Of a stretch of 64,000 nt of DNA, positions 49,549-58,822 are shown piece after piece. The stretch comes from Gemmatimonadota bacterium (GTDB taxonomy: Bacteria > Gemmatimonadota > Gemmatimonadetes > Palauibacterales > Palauibacteraceae). Position 1 is the stretch's first letter. The number at the start of each line of letters is the position of its first letter. Made by a program: the position numbers and the translations under genes. The stretch lies in NCBI GenBank assembly GCA_022820995.1, contig JAJEEM010000001.1, positions 1 through 64,000 on the forward strand, in the 5' to 3' direction. The notes under the pieces are model-generated. The model was given only the letters and a program-made list of their open reading frames with translations. It was not told where the DNA came from and searched no databases.

Positions 49549-51978
49549 ATGCCGAAGATCGCCGAACTGTTCGAGACGATGGAGTACGGTCCGGCCCCGG
49601 AGGCCGCGGACGAGGCGCGGGCGTGGATCGCCGAACGGGGACCCCGCTTCGGGCACTACATCGGCGGCGCCTGGCGCGAACCGGCGGACGGGGAGTTCTT
49701 CGCGACCCTCGATCCGAGCAACGAGGAGCAGCTGGGCGAGATCGCGCAGGGCGGCCCCGGCGATGTGGACCGCGCGGTGGCCGCGGCGCGGGCGGCCCAG
49801 GCGGCCTGGCGGGACCTCGGAGGACACGGACGGGCGCGCTACCTGTACGCGATCGCCCGTCACCTGCAGAAGCACTCGCGGCTCTTCGCGACGCTCGAGA
49901 CGCTCGACAACGGGAAGCCCATCCGCGAATCGCGCGACATCGACATTCCGCTCGTCGCGCGGCACTTCTATCACCATGCGGGCTGGGCCCAGCTCATGGA
50001 CGCCGAACTCGCGGACTGCGAGCCGCTCGGCGTCGCGGGCCAGATCATCCCCTGGAACTTCCCGCTCCTCATGCTCGCGTGGAAGATCGCGCCCGCCCTC
50101 GCCACCGGGAACACCGTCGTCCTCAAGCCCGCCGAGTTCACGTCGCTGACCGCGCTCCGGTTCGCCGAACTCTGCCGCGAGATCGATCTCCCGCCCGGCG
50201 TCGTCAACATCGTCACCGGCGATGGCCGCACGGGCGCCGCGATCGTCGAACACCCGGACGTCGACAAGATCGCCTTCACGGGCTCGACGGAGGTCGGGCG
50301 CCTCATCCGGGAGGCGACGGCGGGCACGGGGAAGAAGATCTCGCTCGAACTCGGCGGAAAATCGCCCTTCCTCGTCTTCGACGACGCGGACCTCGACAGC
50401 GTGGTCGAGGGCGTCGTCGACGCGATCTGGTTCAACCAGGGACAGGTGTGCTGCGCCGGCTCGCGGATCCTCGCCCACGAAGGGATCGCCGACGCGCTCG
50501 CCGACCGCCTGCGCGCCCGCATGGAGACCCTCCGCATGGGGGCCCCGCTCGACAAGGGCGTCGACATCGGCGCGATCATCGCTCCCGTCCAGTTGAAGAA
50601 GATCGAGTCGCTTGTCGAAGAAGGCCGCGAGGAGGGCGCCGCGATCTGGCAGCCCTCCTGGAGCGTCCCGAAGGACGGCTGGTTCTATCCGCCCACCCTC
50701 TGCACCGACGTGTCGCCGGCCGCGCGGATCGCCCAGGTCGAGATCTTCGGTCCCGTCGTGGTTCAGATGACGTTCCGCACGCCCGCGGAGGCGGTCGCGC
50801 TCGCGAACAACACGCGCTACGGCCTCGCGGCGAGCGTCTGGACCGAAAACGTGAACCTCGCGCTCGACATCGCCTCGCAGATCAAGGCCGGGACGGTCTG
50901 GATCAACTGCACGAACGTATTCGACGCGGCGTCCGGGTTCGGCGGCTACCGCGAGAGCGGATTCGGCCGCGAGGGCGGTCGGGAAGGGCTCCGCGAGTAC
51001 GTCCGCCGGCGCCCCGAGCCTGAGGAGTCGACCCCCCAGATTCACGCGGAGACCGCGGAAGTCGACGGGCGGGAAGAGGCGCGCGACGGGTGGGGGGACG
51101 CCGGGGAGACGGCCCGGGCCCCCGCGTCGCCGATGCCCGCGATAGACCGGACGGCGAAGCTCTACATCGGCGGGCGGCAGACCCGGCCGGACGGCGGCTA
51201 CAGCCTCGAGATCCTGGACTACCGGGGCCGCGCCGCGGGGCACGTGGCCCGCGGAAACCGAAAGGACGCGCGTAACGCGGTGGAGGCGGCGCTCGCCGCG
51301 GGCTGGGCCCGGACGACGGCCCACCTGCGAGCGCAGATCCTCTACTACCTGGGCGAGAACCTCGACGCGCGCCGAGCGGCGTTCGAGGACCGGCTGCGCG
51401 CGCTCACCGGCTGCGATGGGGAAGCGGCGCGGCGCGAGATTGAGGCCTCCGTGCGGCGCCTCTTCACGTACGCGGCGTGGGCGGACAAGTGGGATGGGGC
51501 CGCCCACCGGACGCCCTTCCGCAACGTGACGCTCGCCATGCCCGAACCGCTGGGCGTGATGGCGGTCGCCTGTCCGCCGGAGCCCGGCCTCCTGGGCTTC
51601 ATCTCCACCGTGATCCCGCCGGTCGCGCTCGGGAACTCCGTCGTCGCCGTCGCCTCGGAGCGTTGGCCGCTGCTCGCCACCGACTTCCAACAGGTGATCG
51701 AGACCTCGGACGTGCCCCCGGGGGTCATCAACATCCTCACGGGCCTCGAGGAGGAGCTTCGGCCCACCCTCGCCGGCCACGATGCGGTGGATGGGATGTG
51801 GTACTTCGGGACGGAAGCGGGGGCCGCCGACGTGGAGCGCCGCTCCGCCTCGAACCTCAAGCGCACGTGGGTGAACGCAGGCGAGAGGCGGGACTGGTTC
51901 TGTTCTCGCGGCGAAGGACGCGAGTTCCTCCGGCACGCCTCCCAGATCAAGAACATCTGGGTTCCGTACGGAGAGTAG
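49549..51978 (+). CDS. Tandem aldehyde dehydrogenase (ALDH16-like)
   Basis: This 809-residue protein has two ALDH domains joined by a ~40-residue acidic linker (~residues 490-530). The first (~1-490) is complete: IIPWNFPLLMLAWKIAPALA, FTGSTEVG, LELGGKSPF with the general-base Glu, and FNQGQVCCAGSR with catalytic Cys301. The second (~530-809) keeps ALDH fold features (EPLGVMAVACPPEP, PPGVINILTG) but has no catalytic Cys or Glu and is shorter. This is the hallmark of ALDH16, where the second domain is structural. Position after deoC suggests acetaldehyde or a related aldehyde as substrate; this is inferred. Confidence 0.88.
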   Translation: MPKIAELFETMEYGPAPEAADEARAWIAERGPRFGHYIGGAWREPADGEFFATLDPSNEEQLGEIAQGGPGDVDRAVAAARAAQAAWRDLGGHGRARYLYAIARHLQKHSRLFATLETLDNGKPIRESRDIDIPLVARHFYHHAGWAQLMDAELADCEPLGVAGQIIPWNFPLLMLAWKIAPALATGNTVVLKPAEFTSLTALRFAELCREIDLPPGVVNIVTGDGRTGAAIVEHPDVDKIAFTGSTEVGRLIREATAGTGKKISLELGGKSPFLVFDDADLDSVVEGVVDAIWFNQGQVCCAGSRILAHEGIADALADRLRARMETLRMGAPLDKGVDIGAIIAPVQLKKIESLVEEGREEGAAIWQPSWSVPKDGWFYPPTLCTDVSPAARIAQVEIFGPVVVQMTFRTPAEAVALANNTRYGLAASVWTENVNLALDIASQIKAGTVWINCTNVFDAASGFGGYRESGFGREGGREGLREYVRRRPEPEESTPQIHAETAEVDGREEARDGWGDAGETARAPASPMPAIDRTAKLYIGGRQTRPDGGYSLEILDYRGRAAGHVARGNRKDARNAVEAALAAGWARTTAHLRAQILYYLGENLDARRAAFEDRLRALTGCDGEAARREIEASVRRLFTYAAWADKWDGAAHRTPFRNVTLAMPEPLGVMAVACPPEPGLLGFISTVIPPVALGNSVVAVASERWPLLATDFQQVIETSDVPPGVINILTGLEEELRPTLAGHDAVDGMWYFGTEAGAADVERRSASNLKRTWVNAGERRDWFCSRGEGREFLRHASQIKNIWVPYGE

Positions 51979-51981
51979 CCT

Positions 51982-52815
51982 TCAGTCGCGGGGGCGTCCT
52001 CCGGGAGTGCCCCCTCCGGGATCGGCCCAGTGATCCAGCGGACCGCGGCCGGAGCCGAGACCCGGCGCCGCGGCGATGGCGGCGTGCGTGAAGGCGAGTC
52101 CCCGCTCGATCGCCGGCTCGAGGGCGAGCCCCGAGGCCAGCCCCGCCGTGATCGCGGCCGAGAGCGTGCACCCGGTCCCGTGGGTCTCCGCCGTCGGGAT
52201 GCGCGGCGTCCGCCACACGCGCTCGCGATCCCCGTCCCGGAACAGGTCGACGACCTCCTCGCCGTCCAGGTGGCCGCCCTTCACGAGCACGGCCCCGGCT
52301 CCGCGCGCGAGGATGTCGCTCGCGGCGGCGGACATGTCGGCTTCGGTGCTCACCGTCCGTCCCGCGAGGATCCCGGCCTCCGGCAGGTTCGGCGTGACGA
52401 GGGCGGCGAGAGGCAGGAGTTCCTCGACGATGGCGGCGACGGCAGCCGGGTCGAGCAGCCGGTCGCCGCTCGTCGCCACCATCACGGGATCGACGACCAG
52501 CGGTGCTTCAAAACCATGCAGCCCCGCGACGACGGCCCGCACGAGGTCCTCGTGGGCGAGCATCCCCGTCTTCGCGGCCCCCGGCGGCAGATCCGCCCGC
52601 ACCGACTCGATCTGGCGCCGCACGATCGACGGGTCGAGCGCCTGCACCGCCTGGACCCCGAGGGTGTTCTGCGCCGTCACGGCGGTGACCGCGCTCGTTC
52701 CGAACACGCCGAACGCGTGGAAGGTCTTGAGGTCGGCCTGGATGCCGGCTCCGCCCCCCGAATCGCTTCCCGCGATCGTGAGGGCCGTCGCCCGCGCCGC
52801 ATTCTTGGGGTTCAC
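51982..52815 (-). CDS. thiD: Hydroxymethylpyrimidine/phosphomethylpyrimidine kinase
   Basis: This 277-residue ribokinase-fold enzyme phosphorylates HMP and HMP-phosphate in thiamine synthesis. It shows [22 protein letters not shown] at the N-terminus, [15 protein letters not shown], and the C-terminal anion hole and base [13 protein letters not shown]. No other thi genes are adjacent. It converges on the ALDH gene (4 bases apart) and diverges from the SpoU methyltransferase gene. Confidence 0.94.
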   Translation of the reverse strand: MNPKNAARATALTIAGSDSGGGAGIQADLKTFHAFGVFGTSAVTAVTAQNTLGVQAVQALDPSIVRRQIESVRADLPPGAAKTGMLAHEDLVRAVVAGLHGFEAPLVVDPVMVATSGDRLLDPAAVAAIVEELLPLAALVTPNLPEAGILAGRTVSTEADMSAAASDILARGAGAVLVKGGHLDGEEVVDLFRDGDRERVWRTPRIPTAETHGTGCTLSAAITAGLASGLALEPAIERGLAFTHAAIAAAPGLGSGRGPLDHWADPGGGTPGGRPRD

Positions 52816-52907
52816 GCTCGACTCCGTTCAGCTCCGCAAAGGTCGACCGGCTCGCTCCCGCGAGCGCCGCGATGACACTGCGTTGCGCCGCGGCGTAAAA
52901 TAAGGGC

Positions 52908-53675
52908 ATGGCGACGCGCGCGGAGATCAAGACCTGGCGGTCGCTGCACCGCGGAAAGGGACGCCGGGAAACCGGGTGTTTCCTGGCCGAGGGGCGGCGG
53001 CTCGTCGGCGAGATGCTCGAGTGGACGGGTCGCACGGTCGCCGTGCTGCACGCCGACGCGGCAGGGGACGCGCCCGAGGTGGAGAAGTTGCTCGCGCGTG
53101 CCGCCGCCCGGGGCGTGCGCACGGAGGCGGTGCCCGAAGCCGTCGTCCGGACGCTGGCGGATGCCGCCACGCCCCAGCCCATCCTCGCGATCGGTGAGAT
53201 CCCGGCGTGCGGCTGGGACGACGTGGGAGACGGCGCGATCGTGCTCCTGGACGGCGTTCAGGATCCGGGCAACGTCGGCACCCTCGTGCGCACCGCGCTG
53301 GCGCTCGGAGCGGCCGCCGTGATCGGCGTCGGGGAGGCCGCGGATCCCTGGGGGCCGAAGGCGCTGAGGGCTTCGGCGGGCGCATCGTTCCGCGGCCCCG
53401 TCTTCCGCACGGACGCCCGGGATGCCGTGGAGCGGCTCGCCGACCGGGGGACCCCGATCTGGGTCGCCGCGGCCGGCGCCCCGCCGCTCCGGAGTCCGCC
53501 TCCCGGGCCGGTGGCGCTCGCGCTGGGGAGCGAGGCACACGGCGTCTCCGCCTCTCTCCGCGCCGCCGCCGACCGCGCCGTCTCCGTGCCGCTCGCCCCG
53601 GGCGTGGAATCGCTGAACGTCGCCTCGGCCGGCGCCATCCTGCTCGACCGTCTGCTGGCCCGGACGCCCGATTGA
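52908..53675 (+). CDS. TrmH/SpoU-family RNA 2'-O-ribose methyltransferase
   Basis: This 255-residue protein has an N-terminal L30e-like RNA-binding region (RGRRETGCFLAEGRRLV-type pattern) and a C-terminal SPOUT domain with a deep trefoil knot: motif 1 LLDGVQDPGNVGTLVRTALA, motif 2 ALALGSEAHGVS, motif 3 VSVPLAPGVESLNVASAGAILL. It uses SAM to methylate rRNA or tRNA ribose. The exact target (RlmB-like versus TrmH-like) cannot be told from sequence alone. Its stop overlaps the pilD start (TTGA). Confidence 0.9.
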   Translation: MATRAEIKTWRSLHRGKGRRETGCFLAEGRRLVGEMLEWTGRTVAVLHADAAGDAPEVEKLLARAAARGVRTEAVPEAVVRTLADAATPQPILAIGEIPACGWDDVGDGAIVLLDGVQDPGNVGTLVRTALALGAAAVIGVGEAADPWGPKALRASAGASFRGPVFRTDARDAVERLADRGTPIWVAAAGAPPLRSPPPGPVALALGSEAHGVSASLRAAADRAVSVPLAPGVESLNVASAGAILLDRLLARTPD

Positions 53676-54469
53676 CGGGCGCCGCCGCCCTGGGCGCGGC
53701 CGTCGTGCTCGGCGCGGCGCTCGGCTCCTTCCTCAACGTGTGCATCACGCGCATGCCCGCCGGAGACAGCGTCGTGCGTCCGCGCAGCCGCTGTCCGGCG
53801 TGCGGGGCCACGATCCGTTGGCGCGACAATCTCCCCGTTCTCTCCTGGCTGTTCCTGCGGCGACGGTGCCGCGACTGCGGCGTCCGCATCTCTTGGCGCT
53901 ACCCGGCGATCGAGGTCGCGACCGCCCTGATCTGGGGAGGGATGGCCTGGGCGTACGGCGTGTCGCCCACCGCGCTGGCGGGCGCGGTCCTCTTCACCCT
54001 GCTCATCGGAATCGCGGTCATCGATGCGCGCCACTACATCATCCCCGATGAGCTGTCGCTCGGGGGGTGTGCCGCGGGCCTCGCCCTCTCCGCGCTCCCG
54101 GGGCCGGCGTCGCCGCCCGCCGCCCTTGTCGGGGCCCTGCTCGGCTTCGGCCTCATGTACATCGTGGGCTGGCTCGGCGAACGAGCATTCCGCAAGCCCG
54201 CGCTCGGCGGCGGCGACATGAAGATGATGGCGATGGTGGGAGCGTTCCTCGGGCCCGGCGGCGCCCTTCTCACGATCTTCCTGGGAGCGCTCGCCGGGTC
54301 CCTCATCTACGGCCCCGTCTCGCTCCGGACGGGAAAGCCCGTGCCGTTCGGGACCTTCCTCGCGCTCGGCGCGGCCCTCGCGTTCCTGTTCGGCGACGCC
54401 CTGTTCGATTGGTATCTGCGATCGGCCGCTTCGGCCCCGGCGGCGACGCTGCCGCCGGATCTCGCTTAG
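53672..54469 (+). CDS. pilD: Prepilin peptidase / N-methyltransferase PilD
   Basis: This 265-residue inner-membrane aspartyl protease cleaves and methylates type IV prepilins. The N-terminal region has GSFLNVCITRMP and the cytoplasmic zinc loop CPACGATIRW ... CRDCG. The catalytic aspartates lie in DARHYIIPD and GGGDMKMMAM (the GD.K motif). About seven membrane segments. TTG start from the 4-base overlap with the methyltransferase gene. It should process the pilA and pseudopilin products at 11.6-13.8 kb. Confidence 0.92.
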   Translation: MTGAAALGAAVVLGAALGSFLNVCITRMPAGDSVVRPRSRCPACGATIRWRDNLPVLSWLFLRRRCRDCGVRISWRYPAIEVATALIWGGMAWAYGVSPTALAGAVLFTLLIGIAVIDARHYIIPDELSLGGCAAGLALSALPGPASPPAALVGALLGFGLMYIVGWLGERAFRKPALGGGDMKMMAMVGAFLGPGGALLTIFLGALAGSLIYGPVSLRTGKPVPFGTFLALGAALAFLFGDALFDWYLRSAASAPAATLPPDLA

Positions 54470-55689
54470 CGGCGGCGGATGCGGGCCCGCGTCACCTGCG
54501 TGTCGGTGCTCGCGACGACCCGGATTCGAACATCGCCGTGTTCGACGGTCTCTCCCGCGGCCGGAACCCGGCCCAGAACGCCGAGCAGGAACCCGTTCAG
54601 TGAGCGGTACTCGTCCACCGGGAACGAAGTGCCGAAGGCATCGTTGATCTCGCGGAGTTCCGCCCCGGCGTCCACGGCGATCTCGTCCCGCCGCAGCCGG
54701 ACGATCGGCTCCGGCGGCAGGTCGGTCTCGTCCTCGATATCGCCGACGAGTTCCTCGAGGATGTCCTCGAGCGTCACGAGTCCGTCGAGCCCGCCGTGCT
54801 CATCCACCACGAGTCCCATGTGCACCCGCCGCGCCCGGAACTGCTCGAGCAGTTCGATGAGGGTGATCGTATCCGGCACGAAGTAGGGTTCGCGGGCGAT
54901 GCCCGAGAGCGCCGCGTCCCGCCGGCCGGCGAGCAGCGCCCGGTATGCTTCCGTGCGGTACAGCACGCCGGTCACGTCATCGAGCGATTCGCCGTACACG
55001 GGGATCCGGCTGAAGCGCACGTCGGCGAGCTCGTCCGCGATGTCTCCGAGGCTGCTCGAGTCCTCCCAGGCGAGGATCTCGACCCTGGGGGTCATGATCT
55101 CCCTCGCCCGGAGGCGGTCCAGCGTGAAGACGCGGTCGATGAACCGGCGCTCGTGCGCTTCGATGTCGCCCGCCTGGTGCCCGAGGCGCACCATGGAGCG
55201 GATCTCCCCCTCGCTCACGTGCGTGTCGCCCCCGGCGTCGGGCAGCACCCGCCGCGCGAGCCATTCGATCGGGAGGACGACCGGCAGCAGCAGGCGCCCC
55301 AGGCCCGCGAGAAGCGGGGCGGCCAGCAGCGACAGCCGGTCCGCGTGACGCGCCGCGAAGCTCTTCGGCGTCATCTCTCCGAAGAAGAGGACCACGAGGG
55401 TCATGACGCCCGTGGCGAGCCCCACCCCCGCGGAACCGAACCGTTCGGTCGCCGTGTAGGTCGCGACCGCCGCGGCCCCGATGTTGGCGACGTTGTTCCC
55501 GATCCGGAGGATGATGAGCAGGCGCTCCGGGTTCCGCTTCAGCCTCTCCAGCGCGCGCGCCCCCGGACGCCGGGCGCGGACAAGGGCCCGGACCCGGGGT
55601 TCTCCGAGCGAGAAGAACGCGATCTCGGCTCCGGAGAAGAACCCGGAGAGGATGAGAAGGATGACGAGCAGCGCCAGGATGCCGGTCAC
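54466..55689 (-). CDS. CNNM/CorC-type transporter-associated protein (HlyC family)
   Basis: This 407-residue membrane protein has an N-terminal CNNM/DUF21 domain of ~3-4 membrane helices (residues ~1-170, with FFSGAEIAFFSL and GEMTPKSFAARHADR), a pair of CBS domains (~200-320, starting MTPRVEIL) and a C-terminal CorC/HlyC domain ending ~residue 400. The family is linked to magnesium or cobalt homeostasis. It ends with a 4-base convergent overlap with pilD. moxR lies upstream. Confidence 0.88.
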   Translation of the reverse strand: MTGILALLVILLILSGFFSGAEIAFFSLGEPRVRALVRARRPGARALERLKRNPERLLIILRIGNNVANIGAAAVATYTATERFGSAGVGLATGVMTLVVLFFGEMTPKSFAARHADRLSLLAAPLLAGLGRLLLPVVLPIEWLARRVLPDAGGDTHVSEGEIRSMVRLGHQAGDIEAHERRFIDRVFTLDRLRAREIMTPRVEILAWEDSSSLGDIADELADVRFSRIPVYGESLDDVTGVLYRTEAYRALLAGRRDAALSGIAREPYFVPDTITLIELLEQFRARRVHMGLVVDEHGGLDGLVTLEDILEELVGDIEDETDLPPEPIVRLRRDEIAVDAGAELREINDAFGTSFPVDEYRSLNGFLLGVLGRVPAAGETVEHGDVRIRVVASTDTQVTRARIRRR

Positions 55690-55769
55690 GGACGGGGGAT
55701 CCCGGCCCGAGCCTCACGGCCCGCGCGAACCGTCGTCCAGCGCTGCGTACTGTCGGTTTCGTCCAACGT

Positions 55770-56780
55770 CTACCAGCCGCGGCTGTGTTCGATCAACTCC
55801 GCGACGATGTCGTCCGCGGTCTTCCCCTCGGCCTCCGCCTCGAACCCCGGCACCACCCGGTGCCGGAGCACGGCGGGCGCCACCGCCCGCACGTCGTCGA
55901 GATTGGGGGCGGGACGACCGTCGAGCGCCGCCCGCGCCTTCGCCGCCAGCACCGTGTGCTGCGAGGCGCGCGGCCCGGCGCCCCAGCTCACCATGCGGCG
56001 CACGAACTCCGGCGAGGAGGCTTCGCGCGGCCGGGTCGCGCGCGCCAGCCGCACCGCGTAGCCGACCACCGATGCCGAGGCCGGGACCCTCTGCACGAGC
56101 GCCTGGTAATCGAGAAGCTGGCCCGCGGTCACGACGGGGTTCACCTGGGCGGGCGGTCCGCTCGCCGCCATGTCCGCGATGACCGACTCCTCCTCCGCCG
56201 TTGGATATCCGATCCGAAGCTCGAACATGAAGCGGTCGAGCTGGGCTTCGGGCAGGGGATACGTTCCCTCCTGCTCGATCGGGTTCTGCGTCGCGAGGAC
56301 GAAGAACGGACGGCCGAGCGGGAACGTCTCGCTGCCCACCGTGACCTCCCCCTCCTGCATCGCCTGCAGGAGGGCGGCCTGCGTCTTGGGCGGCGTCCGG
56401 TTGATCTCGTCCGCCAGGATCACATCCGCGAAGATCGGCCCCCGGACGAAGGCGAAACGGCGCTCACCCGTGCGCTGGTCGTCCTGGAGCACTTCCGTCC
56501 CGGTGATGTCGGAGGGCATGAGGTCCGGCGTGAACTGGATCCGGCTGAACTCCAGGTGAAGGGCTTCGGCGAGCGTCGACACGAGCAGCGTCTTGGCCAG
56601 GCCGGGGACGCCGACCAGGAGCGCGTGTCCATCGGCGAGCAGCGTGATGAGCAGCTTCTCGACGATCTCCCGCTGCCCGATGATCCGCTTCCCGACTTCC
56701 TCCTCGATCCGGAGCCGGGAGTGACCCAGTTCCTCGAGCAGCCGAACGTCATCCGTTTCGACCTTTCGACCGGCTTCCAA
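55770..56780 (-). CDS. MoxR-family AAA+ ATPase
   Basis: This 336-residue ATPase has Walker A GVPGLAKTLLV, Walker B VILADEINRTPPKTQAALL, sensor motif FVLATQNPIEQEGTYPLPEAQLDRFM, and a C-terminal lid. MoxR proteins act as chaperone-like partners of VWA-domain proteins, but no DUF58 or VWA gene is next to it; the following gene is the CNNM protein. It diverges from the ATP synthase operon. Confidence 0.92.
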   Translation of the reverse strand: MEAGRKVETDDVRLLEELGHSRLRIEEEVGKRIIGQREIVEKLLITLLADGHALLVGVPGLAKTLLVSTLAEALHLEFSRIQFTPDLMPSDITGTEVLQDDQRTGERRFAFVRGPIFADVILADEINRTPPKTQAALLQAMQEGEVTVGSETFPLGRPFFVLATQNPIEQEGTYPLPEAQLDRFMFELRIGYPTAEEESVIADMAASGPPAQVNPVVTAGQLLDYQALVQRVPASASVVGYAVRLARATRPREASSPEFVRRMVSWGAGPRASQHTVLAAKARAALDGRPAPNLDDVRAVAPAVLRHRVVPGFEAEAEGKTADDIVAELIEHSRGW

Positions 56781-56923
56781 GACTCAATCGGCTCCAGGCG
56801 TGAGGGGGGCCGCGGGAATGCGAGACCCGGGCGTCGGCGAGGCCGTTTCGGAGTTGACCAGAGGCCTTCAATATGGTGGCAGCAACCTAGGCCTTCTCTG
56901 CCCAGCGTCAAGCGAAACCGGCA

Positions 56924-56941
56924 TTGCGAAATTTTTCACAA
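56924..56941. promoter_or_regulatory. Rex-type operator, site 1
   Basis: TTGCGAAATTTTTCACAA is one base from the Rex consensus TTGTGA-N6-TCACAA, with an AT-rich spacer. It lies 73 bases before the atpZ ATG, in the divergent moxR/atp intergenic region. Rex is an NAD(H)-sensing repressor that releases DNA when NADH is high. No rex gene is in the window. Confidence 0.65.
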
Positions 56942-56956
56942 GCGGACAGATTGCGC

Positions 56957-56974
56957 TTGGGAAATTTTTCACAA
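56957..56974. promoter_or_regulatory. Rex-type operator, site 2
   Basis: TTGGGAAATTTTTCACAA repeats site 1 exactly 33 bp downstream, about three helical turns, with one mismatch to the TTGTGA half. It ends 40 bases before the atpZ start. The shared core GAAATTTTTCACAAGCGG is an 18-bp perfect direct repeat between the two sites. Confidence 0.65.
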
Positions 56975-57013
56975 GCGGTTGGCGTGGGGCTCTGACGACG
57001 GAGATGTGTCCCC

Positions 57014-57328
57014 ATGCACCAGCCGCCTCCCGGTTCGACAAACCGGCCGGAACCCGAGAAGCCACAGGAGAGCATCGGCCGCCGGTACGCGAAGGCGGCG
57101 GGCTCGGAATTCGCGAGCCTCGGCATCGCGATGGGCCTGGCGATTGCGCTCCTTGCCGTCGGCGGCAACTGGCTCGACAACCGTCTCGGGACCGCGCCTC
57201 TCTTCGTGCTCCTCGGCGTGTTCGCCGGGTTCGCGGGAGGCTGCTACAGCATGTTCGGTCGGCTGGCCGCGCAGCGCGGTGGCTCCGAGGCCGATGGGAC
57301 CGGTGGGGAGGCGGACCGCAGGAAGTGA
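57014..57328 (+). CDS. atpZ: AtpZ/AtpI-type ATP synthase accessory protein
   Basis: This 104-residue membrane protein has two hydrophobic segments (FASLGIAMGLAIALLAVGGNWLD and APLFVLLGVFAGFAGGCYSMF) with the D-x-R-x-G turn (LDNRLGTAP) of the AtpZ family, which helps F0 assembly or carries divalent cations. It is the first gene of the atp operon, downstream of the tandem Rex-like sites. Its stop overlaps the next start (GTGA). Confidence 0.8.
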   Translation: MHQPPPGSTNRPEPEKPQESIGRRYAKAAGSEFASLGIAMGLAIALLAVGGNWLDNRLGTAPLFVLLGVFAGFAGGCYSMFGRLAAQRGGSEADGTGGEADRRK

Positions 57329-57738
57329 AGAGGATTCCCGCCGGCTGGTTGCGGCGTACGCCGATCTATGCGCTGGCCACGTTGGGGCTGGCGGCGGTGG
57401 CGGCCGCGTGGCTGCAGGACGGCGAGCGCACTTGGGGGATCGCGACGGCCTGGCTGATTCAGGTGGTGGCGGTCTGGCCGCTGAACCGGGCGCTCCTGGA
57501 AGGACGGCGGGCGACCCGGCCCTGGCTGGCCGGGATCGGCCTCCGCATGGGAGGGCTGGTCGTGACGGGCGGACTCGCGTGGACGGGGTCGGCGACGTCC
57601 GACCTGCCCATCGCGTACGGACTCGCCATGCTGGTGCTGTTGTGGACGGAAGCCTTGTGGCTCGCGCTCGCGCGCACGAAGACCAAGAAGACCAACTCGA
57701 CACGGAACGCACGACCGGATGAACCGGGTGCTCGATAG
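57325..57738 (+). CDS. Four-helix membrane protein in atp operon (AtpI position)
   Basis: This 137-residue protein has about four predicted membrane segments (IYALATLGLAAVAAAWL, IATAWLIQVVAVWPLN, IGLRMGGLVVTGGLAWTG, IAYGLAMLVLLWTEALWLAL) and a basic tail. It sits where atpI/AtpI-2 normally lies, between atpZ and atpB, and is probably an F0 assembly factor, though I see no family motif. GTG start. It overlaps atpB by 20 bases if atpB begins at 57719. Confidence 0.65.
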   Translation: MKRIPAGWLRRTPIYALATLGLAAVAAAWLQDGERTWGIATAWLIQVVAVWPLNRALLEGRRATRPWLAGIGLRMGGLVVTGGLAWTGSATSDLPIAYGLAMLVLLWTEALWLALARTKTKKTNSTRNARPDEPGAR

Positions 57739-58723
57739 ATCGATGGCCTCCCTGCGGAGTCTCGCGGAACGGGTGCAGGAGCACGCCGCTCCCGCGGCTG
57801 CGGCCGCCCAGGAACACCACGGCGAAGCCGCCGCGGCGGGCGAGCACGCCGAGGAGTGGGGCACCGAGGTCATGATGCACCACGTCGTGGACTCGAAGAT
57901 CTGGGAGTTCAAGCCGTTCGGCGAGATCCATCTCCCGGAGTTCCCCCCGCTGCCGTTCGAGATCGCGGGCCACCCGATCGACCTCTCGATCACGAAGCAC
58001 GTGCTGTTCCTGATGTTCGCGGCCGTCCTCACGATCGTGACGATGTTCATCGCCGCGCGCTCGACGGAACGGCTCGAGCAGGGCGAGAAGGCGCCCGGAG
58101 GGCTCCTCAACGGGATCGAGGCGTTCTATCTCTACCTGAGAGATGACGTCGTGATGGCCAACATCGGCCGTGGAGGAGAGAGGTTCGTCCCCCTCGTCAT
58201 CACCTTCTTCTTCTTCATCCTCTACGCGAACCTGCTCGGCCTCATCCCCTTCGGCGCGACGGCGACGGGGAACATCATGGTCACGGCCGCGCTCGCGATC
58301 ATCGCGCTCGTCGTGATCGAGACGGCCGGGTTCATTGCCCTCGGCCCGCTGGGCTACGCGAAGACCGTCTTCTTCCTTCCGCCCGGGCTGCCCGGGCCGC
58401 TGAAGCCGGTCACGCTGCTCATCATGGCCCCGGTCGAACTCATCGCGAAGTTCTCGAAGATCATGGCGCTCGCCATCCGGCTCTTCGCCAACATGACGGC
58501 GGGGCACTTCGTCATCCTCGCCTTCATGGGTCTCATCCTCACCTACGGCTCGATGGTCGGCCAGGGCATTTTCGGAACGACCGTCGGCGCCGCGACGATT
58601 CTGGGGTCCATGGGCCTCGCGCTGTTCGTGATGATGCTGGAGATCTTCATCGCGCTTCTTCAGGCGTACATCTTCGCGATGCTGGTCTCCGTATTCATCG
58701 GCTTGATTCGCCACGCGCACTGA
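57719..58723 (+). CDS. atpB: F0F1 ATP synthase subunit a
   Basis: This 334-residue inner-membrane subunit forms the proton half-channels. The essential Arg lies in KIMALAIRLFANMTAGH; other family features are LITFFFFILYANLLGLIPFG and a last helix ending in FVMMLEIFIALLQAYIFAML. A ~85-residue N-terminal extension rich in His, Ala and Glu (EHHGEAAAAGEHAEEWG) precedes the first helix. The start may be ATG 57719 or 57743. Confidence 0.94.
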   Translation: MNRVLDRSMASLRSLAERVQEHAAPAAAAAQEHHGEAAAAGEHAEEWGTEVMMHHVVDSKIWEFKPFGEIHLPEFPPLPFEIAGHPIDLSITKHVLFLMFAAVLTIVTMFIAARSTERLEQGEKAPGGLLNGIEAFYLYLRDDVVMANIGRGGERFVPLVITFFFFILYANLLGLIPFGATATGNIMVTAALAIIALVVIETAGFIALGPLGYAKTVFFLPPGLPGPLKPVTLLIMAPVELIAKFSKIMALAIRLFANMTAGHFVILAFMGLILTYGSMVGQGIFGTTVGAATILGSMGLALFVMMLEIFIALLQAYIFAMLVSVFIGLIRHAH

Positions 58724-58822
58724 TCCGGAAGGGTCCGCGGGCAACTTCCGCGCCGGGGAGGCGCGGACGGAACGGGGGGTGTCGTCCGAACCCCCGACTG
58801 AGAAAGGAAACTGGAGCAAACG

